A stretch of DNA of 64,000 nt from DATHZQ01 sp035458525 (GTDB lineage Bacteria > Actinomycetota > Acidimicrobiia > Spongiisociales > UBA5794): NCBI GenBank assembly GCA_035458525.1, contig DATHZQ010000075.1:38085-102084 (forward strand), in the 5' to 3' direction. The notes under the pieces are model-generated. The model was not told the origin of the DNA, did not search any database, and worked only from the letters and a program-made list of their open reading frames with translations. The stretch's first letter is position 1; every line of letters starts with the position of its first letter. The position numbers and the translations under genes are program-made. This document shows positions 39,303-48,206 of this stretch, in pieces.

Positions 39303-40019
39303 ATGAATCGATTCGCCGCCGCGGTAGTCGCTTGCGCACTGTTGACGACCGCCTGCGCCACCTCGGCGGCTGAGCCCACCTCGACCACGCCGGCGATGGA
39401 ACCTGCCCCGGAAACGCGGTCGATCCGCATTCTCACGATTGGCGATTCACTCACCCGCGGGGAGAGCGTTGCGACCACAGACTCGTGGCCGAACCAGCTG
39501 GCGGCGGCGCTGGCCGACCACGGATTCGAGGCAGCGGTGGACATCGTCGCCGGGACGGGCTGGACGGCACGGCGCGCTGCCGCCGAGATGGACCGCATCG
39601 ACACGTCGCCGGAGTACGACCTCGTCTTCATCCAGGTGGGGGTCAACGATCACTTCTACCAGTTCGGGGTCGACAACTACTTGGTGGGGCTCGAAGAGCT
39701 CGGCGAGGATGCGGTTGAGCTCACCAACGCGCCCGGTGACGTGAGTGTGCTGTCGATTGTCGACTGGCGGTTGACGCCGTCCGGCAGCGATCTCGCTGCG
39801 CTGTACGGCAGCCCGGGTGTGACCGACCACAACGCAGCGCTCGCCTCGTTTGCAGCGGAGAGCGGTTTTGCCTTCATCGACGTGACAACGCCGTCATTTG
39901 CGATGAGCGGCGAACCGTCGCTCGTCGCCGCCGACGGCCTCCACGCGTCGGCGGCGCTCTACGCACGGTGGGTGGAGCGGACCATCCTCCCTGCGGCGCT
40001 CGCCCGACTCGGCGGCTGA
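39303..40019 (+). CDS. exported SGNH/GDSL hydrolase
   Basis: A 238-residue protein. An N-terminal signal (FAAAVVACALLTTACATS) contains a Cys that may or may not be a lipobox (residue -3 is Thr). The catalytic domain has block I GDSLTRGE (nucleophile Ser), block III region VGVNDHFYQF (block III Asn) and block V DGLHASAALYARW (catalytic Asp and His). It is an esterase/lipase-type envelope enzyme of unknown substrate. The ATG at 39303 lies 32 bp after the PpsR stop. Confidence 0.85.
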   Translation: MNRFAAAVVACALLTTACATSAAEPTSTTPAMEPAPETRSIRILTIGDSLTRGESVATTDSWPNQLAAALADHGFEAAVDIVAGTGWTARRAAAEMDRIDTSPEYDLVFIQVGVNDHFYQFGVDNYLVGLEELGEDAVELTNAPGDVSVLSIVDWRLTPSGSDLAALYGSPGVTDHNAALASFAAESGFAFIDVTTPSFAMSGEPSLVAADGLHASAALYARWVERTILPAALARLGG

Positions 40020-40022
40020 AAC

Positions 40023-40048
40023 GGGGACGCAGCCACCGCTGCGCCCCC
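40023..40048. terminator. hairpin between convergent genes
   Basis: GGGGACGCAG (40023-40032) and CTGCGCCCCC (40039-40048) pair with one mismatch around CCACCG, directly after the SGNH hydrolase stop. No U-tract. Probable terminator between the hydrolase and the convergent FG-GAP gene remnant. Confidence 0.5.
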
Positions 40049-40109
40049 GCACTCAGCTGGAGCGAGGGGAACACCCCTGTTGGGCGGCCTCCTCCCCTGG
40101 CTCGGCCCG

Positions 40110-41233
40110 TCAGGGAAGCTCGGTTCCCTTGACGACGTAGACCACGCCTGGCCCCGTACCGGCGAAGGCCTGGCCGACCGCAGTCACCACGAAGTCGGTG
40201 AAGCCGTCGCCGTCGGCACCGCCGATTCCCAGCGCATCGACACCGAAGTTGTCGTTGGCGATAGTGCTCGTGATGGCGCGAAACGTGGTGCCGTCGGCGC
40301 CGTTGATCACCAGCGCCCGCCCGGCGAACTCCGCCCCGGCGCTGGACGTGTATGACGCCACGATCAGGTCGGCATGGCCATCGCCGTTGACGTCGCCGGT
40401 GCCGCGTCCCGGACCGAAGCCGTCACCTGGAGCCTCCGCACGCAAGACGTGAATCGTGCGACCGGTCGCACCGGAGTACACGTAGCGGCACCCGTACCGA
40501 AGTTGTCCCCAGGCCCGCCGTCGTAGTCACCGACGAACACATCGGGCACGCCATCGGCATCGACGTCGCCGGCGCCGGAAGCGAGGAACTGTGCGAAGTT
40601 GTTGCCCGATCCCGGACGGGGTCGAAGATGGTGTAGCACGCGCATCCGATCGCCCGATAGGGCGTAGGCCGCACCGCCGTTGCCCTGCGCTCCTACGACG
40701 ACGTCGGACGAGCCATCACCGCCGATGTCGCCGACCTCGCCCACGGCCGACCCGAGGAGATCGCCATCGGTTCGCCCGTCGAACGTCCCCAGCAGAGAGC
40801 CGTCGCTACCGGAATAGACGTAGGCACGGCCGGCATCCTCACCGGCGAAATCGGCCCGGGGCGCACCGATGAGCACGTCGTCGTACTCGTCGCGACTCAC
40901 GTCGCCGGCACCACTCACGGATGCGCCGTAGAAGGATGCCTCGCCCGGATGGAACTCGTGCAACACCGAATGATCTGCACCCGAGTACACGACGACACGT
41001 CCTGCTGGAGGTGCGGACGAAGAGAAGCTCGGCGCTCCGACGACGTAGTCCGGCGTTCCGTCACCGTCGACGTCGCCGGCTCCCGCGGTCGAGTATCCGG
41101 ATAGGTCGAACGGCGCACCGTCGACCACGTTGAGGACTGCGCCGCTCGCCCCCGAGTGGACGTACACCCGCCCGGCGAACGCACCGCCGGCGCCCTCGAG
41201 GATCGCCGGTATCGCAAGATCGTCGACACCATC
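40110..41233 (-). pseudogene. FG-GAP/integrin-alpha-type repeat protein, truncated and frameshifted
   Basis: A row of about eight FG-GAP repeats (DVDGDGTPDYVVGAPSF, GDVSRDEYDDVLIGAP, DIGGDGSSDVVVGAQ, DVDADGVPDVFVGDY, DVNGDGHADLIVASY and so on) encoding an extracellular beta-propeller. It is broken twice. Near 40487 one G is missing in GGTGCCG, so the frame shifts before YVYSGATGRTI, and the tail continues in the other frame to 40110. At the 5' end homology stops at about 41233 (DGVDDLAIPA); the upstream signal peptide and first repeats are gone. That point is also where an unrelated hydrolase remnant starts. The frameshift could be a sequencing error; the 5' truncation is not. Confidence 0.78.
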
Positions 41234-41650
41234 CCACCGATGCGGGCGCTGGACGCCGCCACCGGCTTGATCCCTGCGCTGACCGCCACGAGCGGCGGAG
41301 TGGGGCGGCATCTCGATACGGCGCAGCGCAGTGCGTTCAAGGCGCCGTTCGCCGACCGCGACCGGACCAGGCGATTCCATCACCTCATGAGGTCAGCTCT
41401 CCACAGCAGCGAGCTGTTCGCCGCGGTGGAGGCAGCCATCGCCGGGCCGTTGGCGACACAACCCATGTTGACGATCTTCGGCGAACGCAACGACCCCTTC
41501 GGATTTCAACAGCAGATCGCGGCGCGATTCCGCGATCTCCAGAGCCTCGTGGTGGCCAAGGGCAACCACTCCCCGATGTGCGACGACCCCGCCCTGTTTG
41601 CGACGACGCTGGCGAAGTGGCACCACACGAGCGTCGCGAGCCGCACCTGA
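41231..41650 (+). pseudogene. alpha/beta hydrolase (dehalogenase-like), C-terminal remnant
   Basis: About 140 codons encode the C-terminal half of an alpha/beta hydrolase: FADRDRTRRFHHLMRSAL (cap region), MLTIFGERNDPFGFQQQIAARF (acid residue region) and VVAKGNHSPMCDDPALFATTL (catalytic His region). The nucleophile elbow and N-terminus are absent. Homology begins at IPPMRALDA (41231), directly abutting the truncated FG-GAP gene on the opposite strand. Upstream codons from 41156 belong to the antisense of that gene. A deletion or inversion joint is the simplest explanation. Confidence 0.72.
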
Positions 41651-41652
41651 CG

Positions 41653-42252
41653 TCACGCGTCTGCGCCGGCCGGCGCCTCCTCCGGGCGTGGGGGCTGCCG
41701 GCCGGTGCGACGTGTTGCGGTGCGACGCTCAGGGGGTGGGTTGAAGATCATGAGCACCCGCACGGCGGTCAGCCCGATGACAACTGCGGATGCCGCAACG
41801 TAGAACCCGAACACCGCCGGGTGCCCGGTGTCCGTGCCGGCGGCGATGCCGTGGGCGGCGGCGCCGAGGAAGACGCCGAACGAAGCGAAGTGCAACAGCC
41901 GCCAGTAGCGCTGGCCGATGTTCTTTCGCAGGTAGAAGCTGACGATGACAATCGTCATGCCGTAGAACGCCACGATTCCCCAGGCCACCGCAAGCGGCCG
42001 CCACTCCGAAGCGCCCGGCACCAGCAGTGCCCGCAGATCGAACTCGACGAAGTCGTGCGTCGCCAGCGCGACGACATGGACGACCGTGGCAAGCAGCGCT
42101 CCCACCGACAGCGACTCATGAGCGAACGTCAATCGCTTCGTCAGGCCCGGCAGCACCCCGAGCGACAGCACCAGTCCCCAGATCGTCGCCAGGGCGAGCA
42201 GGCCGAACGCAACGAGACCGGAACCCCGAATCAGCATCCACTCGAGACTCAT
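41653..42252 (-). CDS. ferric-reductase-like membrane protein
   Basis: A 199-residue protein with about five membrane helices (GLVAFGLLALATIWGLVLSL, VGALLATVVHVVALA, PLAVAWGIVAFYGMTIVIV, LLHFASFGVFLGAAAHGIAAG, AVFGFYVAASAVVIGLTAV). His residues sit in two helices (LTFAHESLSVGALLATVVHVV and RLLHFASFGVFLGAAAHG), typical of the ferric-reductase/YedZ-like haem b fold. A Pro/Arg-rich tail follows. Its ATG overlaps the ApbE stop (ATGA). With ApbE it suggests electron transfer across the membrane; haem content is inferred. Confidence 0.8.
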   Translation of the reverse strand: MSLEWMLIRGSGLVAFGLLALATIWGLVLSLGVLPGLTKRLTFAHESLSVGALLATVVHVVALATHDFVEFDLRALLVPGASEWRPLAVAWGIVAFYGMTIVIVSFYLRKNIGQRYWRLLHFASFGVFLGAAAHGIAAGTDTGHPAVFGFYVAASAVVIGLTAVRVLMIFNPPPERRTATRRTGRQPPRPEEAPAGADA

Positions 42253-43094
42253 GCGGCAATCTCCAATCCTGTCGTGGCATACACCGAGCCGTCGTGCCAC
42301 ACGACGAGTCCCCCATCGATCCAACCTCGAGCGGACGCCCAGGCCAGACCATCGGCGCCACGAAGCAGCATCGCCTTCGCCGCAGCTTCGGCGAGCACCG
42401 CCGTTCGTGCGACGGCGGTGGCACTGATCACGGGCGAGTTGGCCGGAGACGCGGTGCGCGGGTCGATGAGGTGGTGCGCAGGCTCGCCCCCGACCTTCCA
42501 CCGCCGGCGCGACGTCGTGCTGGTGGCGAGCGCCCCAACGCCGAGCTGCACCGTGGCGACCGTATCGCCGTCCGGACCCTCGACGAGCACCTCGCACTCG
42601 GGATGGCGTGAGGCGATGTCTCCGCCCGCGGAGACGATCTCGGCGAGCCCCCGCTCGATCGCCTGGTCGGCGGCCCATCCCTTTGCCACGCCGCCCAGGT
42701 CGAAACGGACGCCGGGCGTGCGCCGCAGCCGCCCCTGGTCCAGGCCCCAACTCCCCTGAAAACGAGCCACCGGAGTGCGGTCGAGGTCTTTGACCTGGGC
42801 GAACGTCCGGTCGTAGCCCCAACGGATCACTTCGCCCCCGAGGCCGATGTCGACCAGGCCGTCCGTGAGCAAACGCACCCGGTCCGCCGCATGGAACACC
42901 GGAGCGAGCAGCGCCGGCAGCGGCAGCTCGATTCGGGGATCGGCGTTGAGCCGGGTCAGTTCACTGTCCGGGTCGAACCGGCTGCAGACTCGTTCCGCAT
43001 GCTCGAACCATCGTCGGGTTGCCTCGATGTCGTCGGCACATGCAGCACTGACGGCCACGGTCGTCCCCATGGCTGGAAACGCATCGGCGATCAC
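42249..43094 (-). CDS. apbE: FAD:protein FMN transferase (ApbE family)
   Basis: A 281-residue ApbE-type enzyme: AMGTTVAVS at the N-terminus, FDPDSELTRLNAD, VDIGLGGEVIRWGYD, RFDLGGVAKGWAADQAIERG, SAGGDIASR, the HLIDPRTASPA catalytic segment and LAEAAAKAMLLRGADG. It attaches FMN from FAD to a Thr/Ser of FMN-binding-domain proteins outside the cytoplasm. No clear signal peptide is visible; the start is MIADAFPAMG. It overlaps genes on both sides (ATGA). No FMN-binding domain protein was recognised in the operon, so the acceptor is unknown. Confidence 0.9.
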   Translation of the reverse strand: MIADAFPAMGTTVAVSAACADDIEATRRWFEHAERVCSRFDPDSELTRLNADPRIELPLPALLAPVFHAADRVRLLTDGLVDIGLGGEVIRWGYDRTFAQVKDLDRTPVARFQGSWGLDQGRLRRTPGVRFDLGGVAKGWAADQAIERGLAEIVSAGGDIASRHPECEVLVEGPDGDTVATVQLGVGALATSTTSRRRWKVGGEPAHHLIDPRTASPANSPVISATAVARTAVLAEAAAKAMLLRGADGLAWASARGWIDGGLVVWHDGSVYATTGLEIAA

Positions 43095-43435
43095 GAGCCA
43101 CTGCTCCGTTGCGTCGTCGGAGCGTGCGTGACCGTGGGTGCCGGCGCCTGCTGTGTGACCACGACGCGGCGCACCTCGGGCTCTGGCCGTTCTGCCGGGG
43201 TGTAGCGCAGGATGACCAGGCCGTCCTCGGGTGGCTCGGGCACCATCGCCATCGTGGCCGTCGGGGCCACCGATTCCACCGACGGCCCGGGGGGCGGTGC
43301 CTCGGCGGTCTCAGGAACGACCGCGGCCGGAGCGCCCACCGTACGGGCAACGAGCGCCGTCGTCCAGGCCAGACCGAACGCGGTCCACGCGGCGATTCGA
43401 TTCCGCCGAGCCCACGGGAAACGCTTGCGAATCAA
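43091..43435 (-). CDS. small single-pass membrane protein
   Basis: A 114-residue protein. It has an Arg-rich start, one hydrophobic helix (IAAWTAFGLAWTTALVARTVGA), then a Pro/Glu/Thr-rich extracytoplasmic part (VVPETAEAPPPGPSVESVAP, VILRYTPAERPEPEVRRVVVTQQAP). No known domain. It lies between two ATGA overlaps in the apbE operon. Probably a scaffold or an acceptor for flavin or another cofactor; I cannot tell which. Confidence 0.7.
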   Translation of the reverse strand: MIRKRFPWARRNRIAAWTAFGLAWTTALVARTVGAPAAVVPETAEAPPPGPSVESVAPTATMAMVPEPPEDGLVILRYTPAERPEPEVRRVVVTQQAPAPTVTHAPTTQRSSGS

Positions 43436-43782
43436 GGCAACGCATCCTCGGTCTCAGGAATGCGCAACACGGCATCATGCTCCATGAGCACGCCCACGAC
43501 ATTTGGCGGCAGCGCGTCGAGTAGCGCACCCTGTGGCACCAGATCTGTGTGGCCGTGCTCGGCGAGGACGCCGGCGACGGCGCTCGGGAGATCGGCCACA
43601 ACCGGCGCCGGCAGCGGAATGGTCACTTCCACAATCTCGTCGGTCGAGGGCGCCGCCCTCGACAGCTCGCCCGCCACTCTCGGTGGAGCCTCCGGCTGCG
43701 GTGCCTCGATGGCGGTGGCTGCGAGCACAAATCCGGCGAGGACGATCCCGCTCACGGCGGCGAGGATCTCGATGCGACGCAT
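43432..43782 (-). CDS. small exported protein
   Basis: A 116-residue protein with a hydrophobic N-terminal segment (ILAAVSGIVLAGFVLAATAI), then EAPQPEAPPRVAGELSRAAPSTDEIVEVTIPLPAPVV-type sequence (Pro-rich) and a beta/alpha end (AVAGVLAEHGHTDLVPQGALLDALPPNVVGVLMEHDAVL). No recognised family. Overlaps both neighbours by ATGA. The C-terminal part looks like a folded mini-domain. Confidence 0.7.
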   Translation of the reverse strand: MRRIEILAAVSGIVLAGFVLAATAIEAPQPEAPPRVAGELSRAAPSTDEIVEVTIPLPAPVVADLPSAVAGVLAEHGHTDLVPQGALLDALPPNVVGVLMEHDAVLRIPETEDALP

Positions 43783-44330
43783 CAGTCACCGTCCCCGTCG
43801 TCGTCGTCTCGCTCGTCATCGTCCTCGTCGTGGTCGTCTCGCTCGTCGCCATCTTCTCCGTGGTCTTCGCGGTCCTCATCGCCACTGGTGGGGCTGGGAG
43901 CAGGCTGCACGGGGACCGTCATCACGGTCTCGATGATCACCACGGTTTCGGGTCTTGCGGCGTCGGCCAGCGGCAAGCCCGCCTCGGCGCAGATCGGCCG
44001 TAGCGCGTCGAGCGCGGCTTGCTCCAACGGCGTGTTTCCACCAGAGGCTTCGAGGGCCACGAGCTCGTCACCTTCCGCTCCGCATGCCAGTGCGAGGTCG
44101 GCATTCAGCTCTGCCGACGCGTCGTCGGCATCGACGATCGGTGGGAGCGTCGTTGGTGCGGGAGCCGAGACAACGTCGCGTGCCGATTGCGCCATCTCGG
44201 TGGTCCGCACGGCCTCGACGGTGGTGTCGCCGCTGTCCAGCACGGCCGTCGAAGCGAGGACCAGCGCCGGGACCGCCAACACCCCAAAGACGAGACCGAG
44301 CAACGCAGTCCGTTGGCTGATGTTCTTCAC
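43782..44330 (-). CDS. small exported protein with acidic tail
   Basis: A 182-residue protein. I chose the GTG at 44330, preceded by GAGGGG; an ATG at 44405 would add 25 residues. Signal-anchor TALLGLVFGVLAVPALVLA is followed by an Ala/Thr-rich region and a folded part (LNADLALACGAEGDELVALEASG, ALDALRPICAEAGLPLADA) with two Cys. It ends in a long Asp/Glu/Arg/His tail of about 35 residues (DEDREDHGEDGDERDDHDED). The tail could bind metal ions. It is the first gene of the five-gene apbE operon. No family recognised. Confidence 0.68.
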   Translation of the reverse strand: MKNISQRTALLGLVFGVLAVPALVLASTAVLDSGDTTVEAVRTTEMAQSARDVVSAPAPTTLPPIVDADDASAELNADLALACGAEGDELVALEASGGNTPLEQAALDALRPICAEAGLPLADAARPETVVIIETVMTVPVQPAPSPTSGDEDREDHGEDGDERDDHDEDDDERDDDDGDGD

Positions 44331-44443
44331 AAATCCACCCCTCTGCACGATGTGTGCCGACAGCGTCGGCGACTCCGGGTTAGCCGAGCGATAACCGACC
44401 GTCATCGGGCGCCTATGCGATCAAGCTCCTAATCTGGCGGCCG

Positions 44444-46135
44444 ATGGCCAGAGACCCTGCTGCGCTGGTCGCCCAACTCGAGACTCTCAACTCGCTACTG
44501 GTCGACCTCCCCCCGGGACCACCGATTGAAGGCACTGCCGACGGACTGCGGGCGCGTCAGCGCCTGGCGGACCAGATCGAGGACTACATCCTCCCCCGGC
44601 TGCGCAATCTCGACGCGCCGTTGCTGGTCGGCATCGGCGGTTCGACCGGGGCAGGAAAGTCAACGATCACCAACTCGCTCATCGGTCATAACGTCAGCGC
44701 TGCGGGGCTGTTGCGACCGACGACGCGCATGCCCGTGCTCGTGTGCCACCCCGACGACGAGCGCTGGTTCGCTGAAGGGGAAGTTCTCCCCGACGTGATG
44801 CGCAGCACCGGCTCCGGCATCGACCCGAATGCGCTGGCCATTCACACATCGCTCCGCATGCACCCGGGTCTGGCGATCCTCGACACGCCCGACATCGACT
44901 CTGTGGAGGTGGCCAATCACGAGCTGGCCGCGCAGTTGCTCGGCGCGGCTGATCTCTGGCTGTTCGTGACGACGGCCGCTCGCTATGCCGATGCGGTGCC
45001 GTGGGATTACCTGAGGACCGCTCGCGAACGCAGCACCGGCTTGGCGGTCGTCATCAATCGCATGCCCCCGGACGCAGCCGGTCCGGTCGCCGACCACTTT
45101 GCTGCGATGTTGAGCGAGCAAGGACTCGCAGACACGCCGCTGTTCACGATCGACGAGGTGGACCTCGCAGACGGCCAGCTCACCGAAGCGCAGCTCGGAG
45201 CGCTCCGCTCGTGGATCGACGGGATCGCCGCCGACGCAGAACGGCGCGATGCGTTGGTCCGCTCGACCATCGACGGTGCGATCGCGTCGATCCCGGGCCG
45301 TGCCGAACGGATCGCCGTCGCCGTTGACCGACAGGCGGCCACGATCCGGGCGCTGGGCACCATCGCGGACCAACGTTTCGCGGAGGCCCTGCAACGCGTG
45401 GAGCGGCGTCTGGAAGGCGGCAACCTCCTCCGTTCGGAGGTCCTGACCAGCTGGCAGGACTTCGTCGGCACCGGGCAGCTCATGCAGTCGCTGCAAGCAG
45501 GCGTATCCAGGCTTCGCGACCGCCTGAAAAGCGTGTTCACCGGCGAACCCACCGCAACGATCGAGATGCAGGGTGAGGTGCAGTCGAGTCTGGCGGCCGC
45601 CATCACCGAAGCAGCGGATGCGGCTGCGGATGCAACCGTCGAAGCCTGGGATCGAGCTCCGGCCGGACACATGGTGCTCGGTGACGATGCCTGGTCGATG
45701 GCGCGGGTGGGGACGGATCTGCCCGCACGGATCGACGCCGAGATCGTGCAGTGGCAAGACTACGTACTCGGGCTCGTACGCCAGCAAGCCGAGGGGAAAC
45801 GTCTGGCGGCTCGCACCATCTCGCTCGGAATCAACACGATCGGCGTGACGCTGATGGTGGTCATCTTCGCCCAGACGGGCGGCATCACCGGCGGCGAGGT
45901 GGCCGTTGCCGGCGGAACAGCCACCCTCAGCCAGGCACTGCTCACGGCGATCTTCGGCGAGAACGCGGTCAGGGACCTAGCCCGGCAGTCGCGTGAAGAC
46001 CTCGTCGCTCGAGTTGAACGGCTCTTCGCAGAAGAAGCAGGACGGTTCCACGATCGACTTGCCGGCATGCCCAGCATCGAACACGCCGACGCCCTGCGCC
46101 AGACGGCCGGCACCGTGGTCGAGGCAGCGCGATGA
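44444..46135 (+). CDS. dynamin-like GTPase (first of a pair)
   Basis: A 563-residue GTPase. G1 is GSTGAGKST at 66-74, G3 DTPDID and G4 VVINRMPPD. A long alpha-helical part follows, with two hydrophobic segments near the C-terminus (TISLGINTIGVTLMVVIFAQTGG and TATLSQALLTAIF). The layout fits the bacterial dynamin-like proteins found in gene pairs in actinobacteria (DynA/DynB or IniA/C type). The stop overlaps the next start (ATGA). Probable role in membrane remodelling or stress; this is known of the family, not shown here. Confidence 0.82.
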   Translation: MARDPAALVAQLETLNSLLVDLPPGPPIEGTADGLRARQRLADQIEDYILPRLRNLDAPLLVGIGGSTGAGKSTITNSLIGHNVSAAGLLRPTTRMPVLVCHPDDERWFAEGEVLPDVMRSTGSGIDPNALAIHTSLRMHPGLAILDTPDIDSVEVANHELAAQLLGAADLWLFVTTAARYADAVPWDYLRTARERSTGLAVVINRMPPDAAGPVADHFAAMLSEQGLADTPLFTIDEVDLADGQLTEAQLGALRSWIDGIAADAERRDALVRSTIDGAIASIPGRAERIAVAVDRQAATIRALGTIADQRFAEALQRVERRLEGGNLLRSEVLTSWQDFVGTGQLMQSLQAGVSRLRDRLKSVFTGEPTATIEMQGEVQSSLAAAITEAADAAADATVEAWDRAPAGHMVLGDDAWSMARVGTDLPARIDAEIVQWQDYVLGLVRQQAEGKRLAARTISLGINTIGVTLMVVIFAQTGGITGGEVAVAGGTATLSQALLTAIFGENAVRDLARQSREDLVARVERLFAEEAGRFHDRLAGMPSIEHADALRQTAGTVVEAAR

Positions 46136-47733
46136 ACCCACCGGCCACGGTCTTGACGGAGCGGGTGGCAGCGCTTCGGAGCGTCATCCACGGGGGTGTG
46201 GATCTGCTGTCGCATGTCGCATTGGAGGAGGCCGCCCGCGTCGTGCGCAGGGCCGAGGGAAGGCTGCGGCACGGCACCCACTTCACGGTCGTGGCGCTTG
46301 CGGGCGCCACAGGGAGCGGCAAGTCGTCGCTCTTCAACGCCCTCGTCGGTGACGCCGTGTCGCCTGTTGGCGTCACCCGGCCCACCACCGAGACGGTCCG
46401 CGCCGCCGTCTTCGGCGCCGAGTCGCCAGACGGGCTGCTGCAATGGCTCGAGGTGCGCCACCGCCACGGGGTCGCCGACAGATCTCTCGATGGCCTCGTG
46501 CTGCTCGACCTGCCGGATCACGATTCGGTCGTGACCGATCATCGCTTGGAGGTCGACCGACTCGTCGAGCTGGTCGATGTCCTCGTCTGGGTGCTCGATC
46601 CGCAGAAGTACGCCGACGAAGCCCTCCACAGCCGCTACCTGGCCAACCTGTCCGATCACACCGACTCGATGCTCTTCGTTCTGAACCAGGCCGACCGGGT
46701 ACCCGAGGCGGATCATGAGCGCTGGGCGGGCCATGCCGCACGAGTCCTCGGCGACGACGGCATCGCACAGCCAGACCTCTACCTCACTTCGGCAACCACC
46801 GGTGCGGGCCTCGACGCCTTGCGATCCGAGCTGGCCACCCGCATCGCCGGAAGGGAGGCTGCCCTCGCCAGAATCGACGCCGACCTGCGCAGCGTGGCGT
46901 CCAGCCTCGGGTCGGTGCCGCAGCCAACCCCGCCTCCCGCTGGGCTGCAACGGCGCCTGCAGCAGGACCTCGCCGGTGCGGCAGGGGCCGAGTTGATCGC
47001 CGGTGCGGTTGCGGACGGTTACCGGTTCGACGCAACGCGACGAACCGGGTGGCCCTTCGCTCGCTGGCTCCTGCGCTTCCGCCGTCACCCCTTGCGGGCG
47101 CTGCAACCGACGGCACCCGCGGCGGATCCGGGCCGTCCGGAACAGCCGACTGCCGTACCCATCGACGTGCCCAGGCTGGAGATGGCGCTCCGCACGTACG
47201 CAGACGCCCAGGTGGGGTACGCAGACCCGCGGTGGGCGCGGCGAGCCAGGTCGGCGGCGAATGCCCGGGTCGACGTCCTGCCTGCGGTGCTCGGACAGGC
47301 GGTGCGCTCGATTGCCGGAGGTTCGATCACACCGCCGGCGTGGTGGCGCCGGGTGGGCGCCGTTCAAACGTTCCTCGCAGGTGTGGCCGTGGCGGGCGCC
47401 GCCTGGCTGGCTCTCCTCCTCTTGCTGGAGTATCTGAAGGTTCCCACGGATGTCCTGACCCCGAAGGTGGGCAGCTGGCCGGTACCTACCCTGCTGTTGC
47501 TCGGCGGCGTTGCCGCCGGCCTGGCGGTGGCGTTCCTCGCGAGACTTGCGGCGTCGGCAGGCGCCAAACGCCGCGCCAAACGGGCGACGGCCGCTTTGGA
47601 AGAGGAGCTGGCGACAATCGCCGCCGACTATGTGACGGTACCGCTCGACAAGGAATTCCGGCGCTGGCGCGAGCTCAGCCGCAACGTGCAGCTGGCAGCT
47701 GGGGCCTCACGCGAGCCGGCGGCTACACAATGA
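46132..47733 (+). CDS. dynamin-like/YfjP-family GTPase (second of the pair)
   Basis: A 533-residue GTPase. G1 is GATGSGKSS at 58-66, with VTRPTTE as switch I Thr, LDLPDHDS as G3 and FVLNQADRV as G4. The central region is Pro/Arg-rich. Two C-terminal membrane helices follow (FLAGVAVAGAAWLALLLLLEYL and PTLLLLGGVAAGLAVAFLA), then an Arg-rich helix. It overlaps the preceding GTPase by 4 bp and the convergent regulator-partner gene by 11 bp. The pair probably forms hetero-oligomers at the membrane, as in DynAB. Confidence 0.82.
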   Translation: MNPPATVLTERVAALRSVIHGGVDLLSHVALEEAARVVRRAEGRLRHGTHFTVVALAGATGSGKSSLFNALVGDAVSPVGVTRPTTETVRAAVFGAESPDGLLQWLEVRHRHGVADRSLDGLVLLDLPDHDSVVTDHRLEVDRLVELVDVLVWVLDPQKYADEALHSRYLANLSDHTDSMLFVLNQADRVPEADHERWAGHAARVLGDDGIAQPDLYLTSATTGAGLDALRSELATRIAGREAALARIDADLRSVASSLGSVPQPTPPPAGLQRRLQQDLAGAAGAELIAGAVADGYRFDATRRTGWPFARWLLRFRRHPLRALQPTAPAADPGRPEQPTAVPIDVPRLEMALRTYADAQVGYADPRWARRARSAANARVDVLPAVLGQAVRSIAGGSITPPAWWRRVGAVQTFLAGVAVAGAAWLALLLLLEYLKVPTDVLTPKVGSWPVPTLLLLGGVAAGLAVAFLARLAASAGAKRRAKRATAALEEELATIAADYVTVPLDKEFRRWRELSRNVQLAAGASREPAATQ

Positions 47734-48193
47734 GCCAGTCGGTCTGGACCGAATGATCGCCGCCGAGGTCGCAACGCAGGCTGACGGGACCGGCGGGCAC
47801 GTCGTGGAAGGTGAAACGGCCCAGCGTGTCGCTCCGGGTGGTCTGACGTTCTGCGCCGTGACGCAGCTCGATCGTGGCGGCTTGCGGAGGCACGAGCTGG
47901 CCGACGATCCGCCGGGCCCCCTCGGCGACGACCGCAACCTCGATCTCTACCCCGGGAGCGCGGAAGGTCACCTGACGGGTGTCTCCTTCGGAGCGAACCC
48001 CCACCAGTTCCTCGGTCGCAGAGTCGAAAACGAGCTCGGCGAGCTCGTTTTCCAGATTCCGCCACCCGAATCCGGCCTTGGCGAACTCGGTCACTGCCGC
48101 CGGCACAGGGTCGGCGGCATCGAGCACTTGCCCCAGCACCGCCAGCAGCTGCTGATCGTCCATGCTGTGAATGTCCTGTTCGTGGTTGGTCAT
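47723..48193 (-). CDS. ECF-sigma partner with carboxypeptidase-regulatory-like beta domain
   Basis: A 156-residue protein. The helical N-terminal half (MDDQQLLAVLGQVLDAADPVPAAVTEFAKAGFGWRNLENELAELVFDS) is followed by a beta-sandwich-like half (VTFRAPGVEIEVAVVAEGARRIVGQLVPPQAATIELRHG, LGRFTFHDVPAGPVSLRCDL). This pattern is known for genes that sit beside ECF sigma factors and CHAT-domain proteins in actinobacteria. It lies 13 bp after the sigma gene. Probably a sigma-system accessory; it does not look like a classical zinc anti-sigma factor. Confidence 0.72.
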   Translation of the reverse strand: MTNHEQDIHSMDDQQLLAVLGQVLDAADPVPAAVTEFAKAGFGWRNLENELAELVFDSATEELVGVRSEGDTRQVTFRAPGVEIEVAVVAEGARRIVGQLVPPQAATIELRHGAERQTTRSDTLGRFTFHDVPAGPVSLRCDLGGDHSVQTDWLIV

Positions 48194-48206
48194 GTGGCTG
48201 GCCCTT

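Noticed and set aside
37945..39339. 464-codon open frame opposite the ppsA/ppsR genes
   Set aside because: Antisense over two strongly conserved proteins, no motif of its own.
45760..47367. 535-codon open frame opposite the dynamin-like pair
   Set aside because: It crosses the junction of two overlapping genes in antisense and shows no domain.
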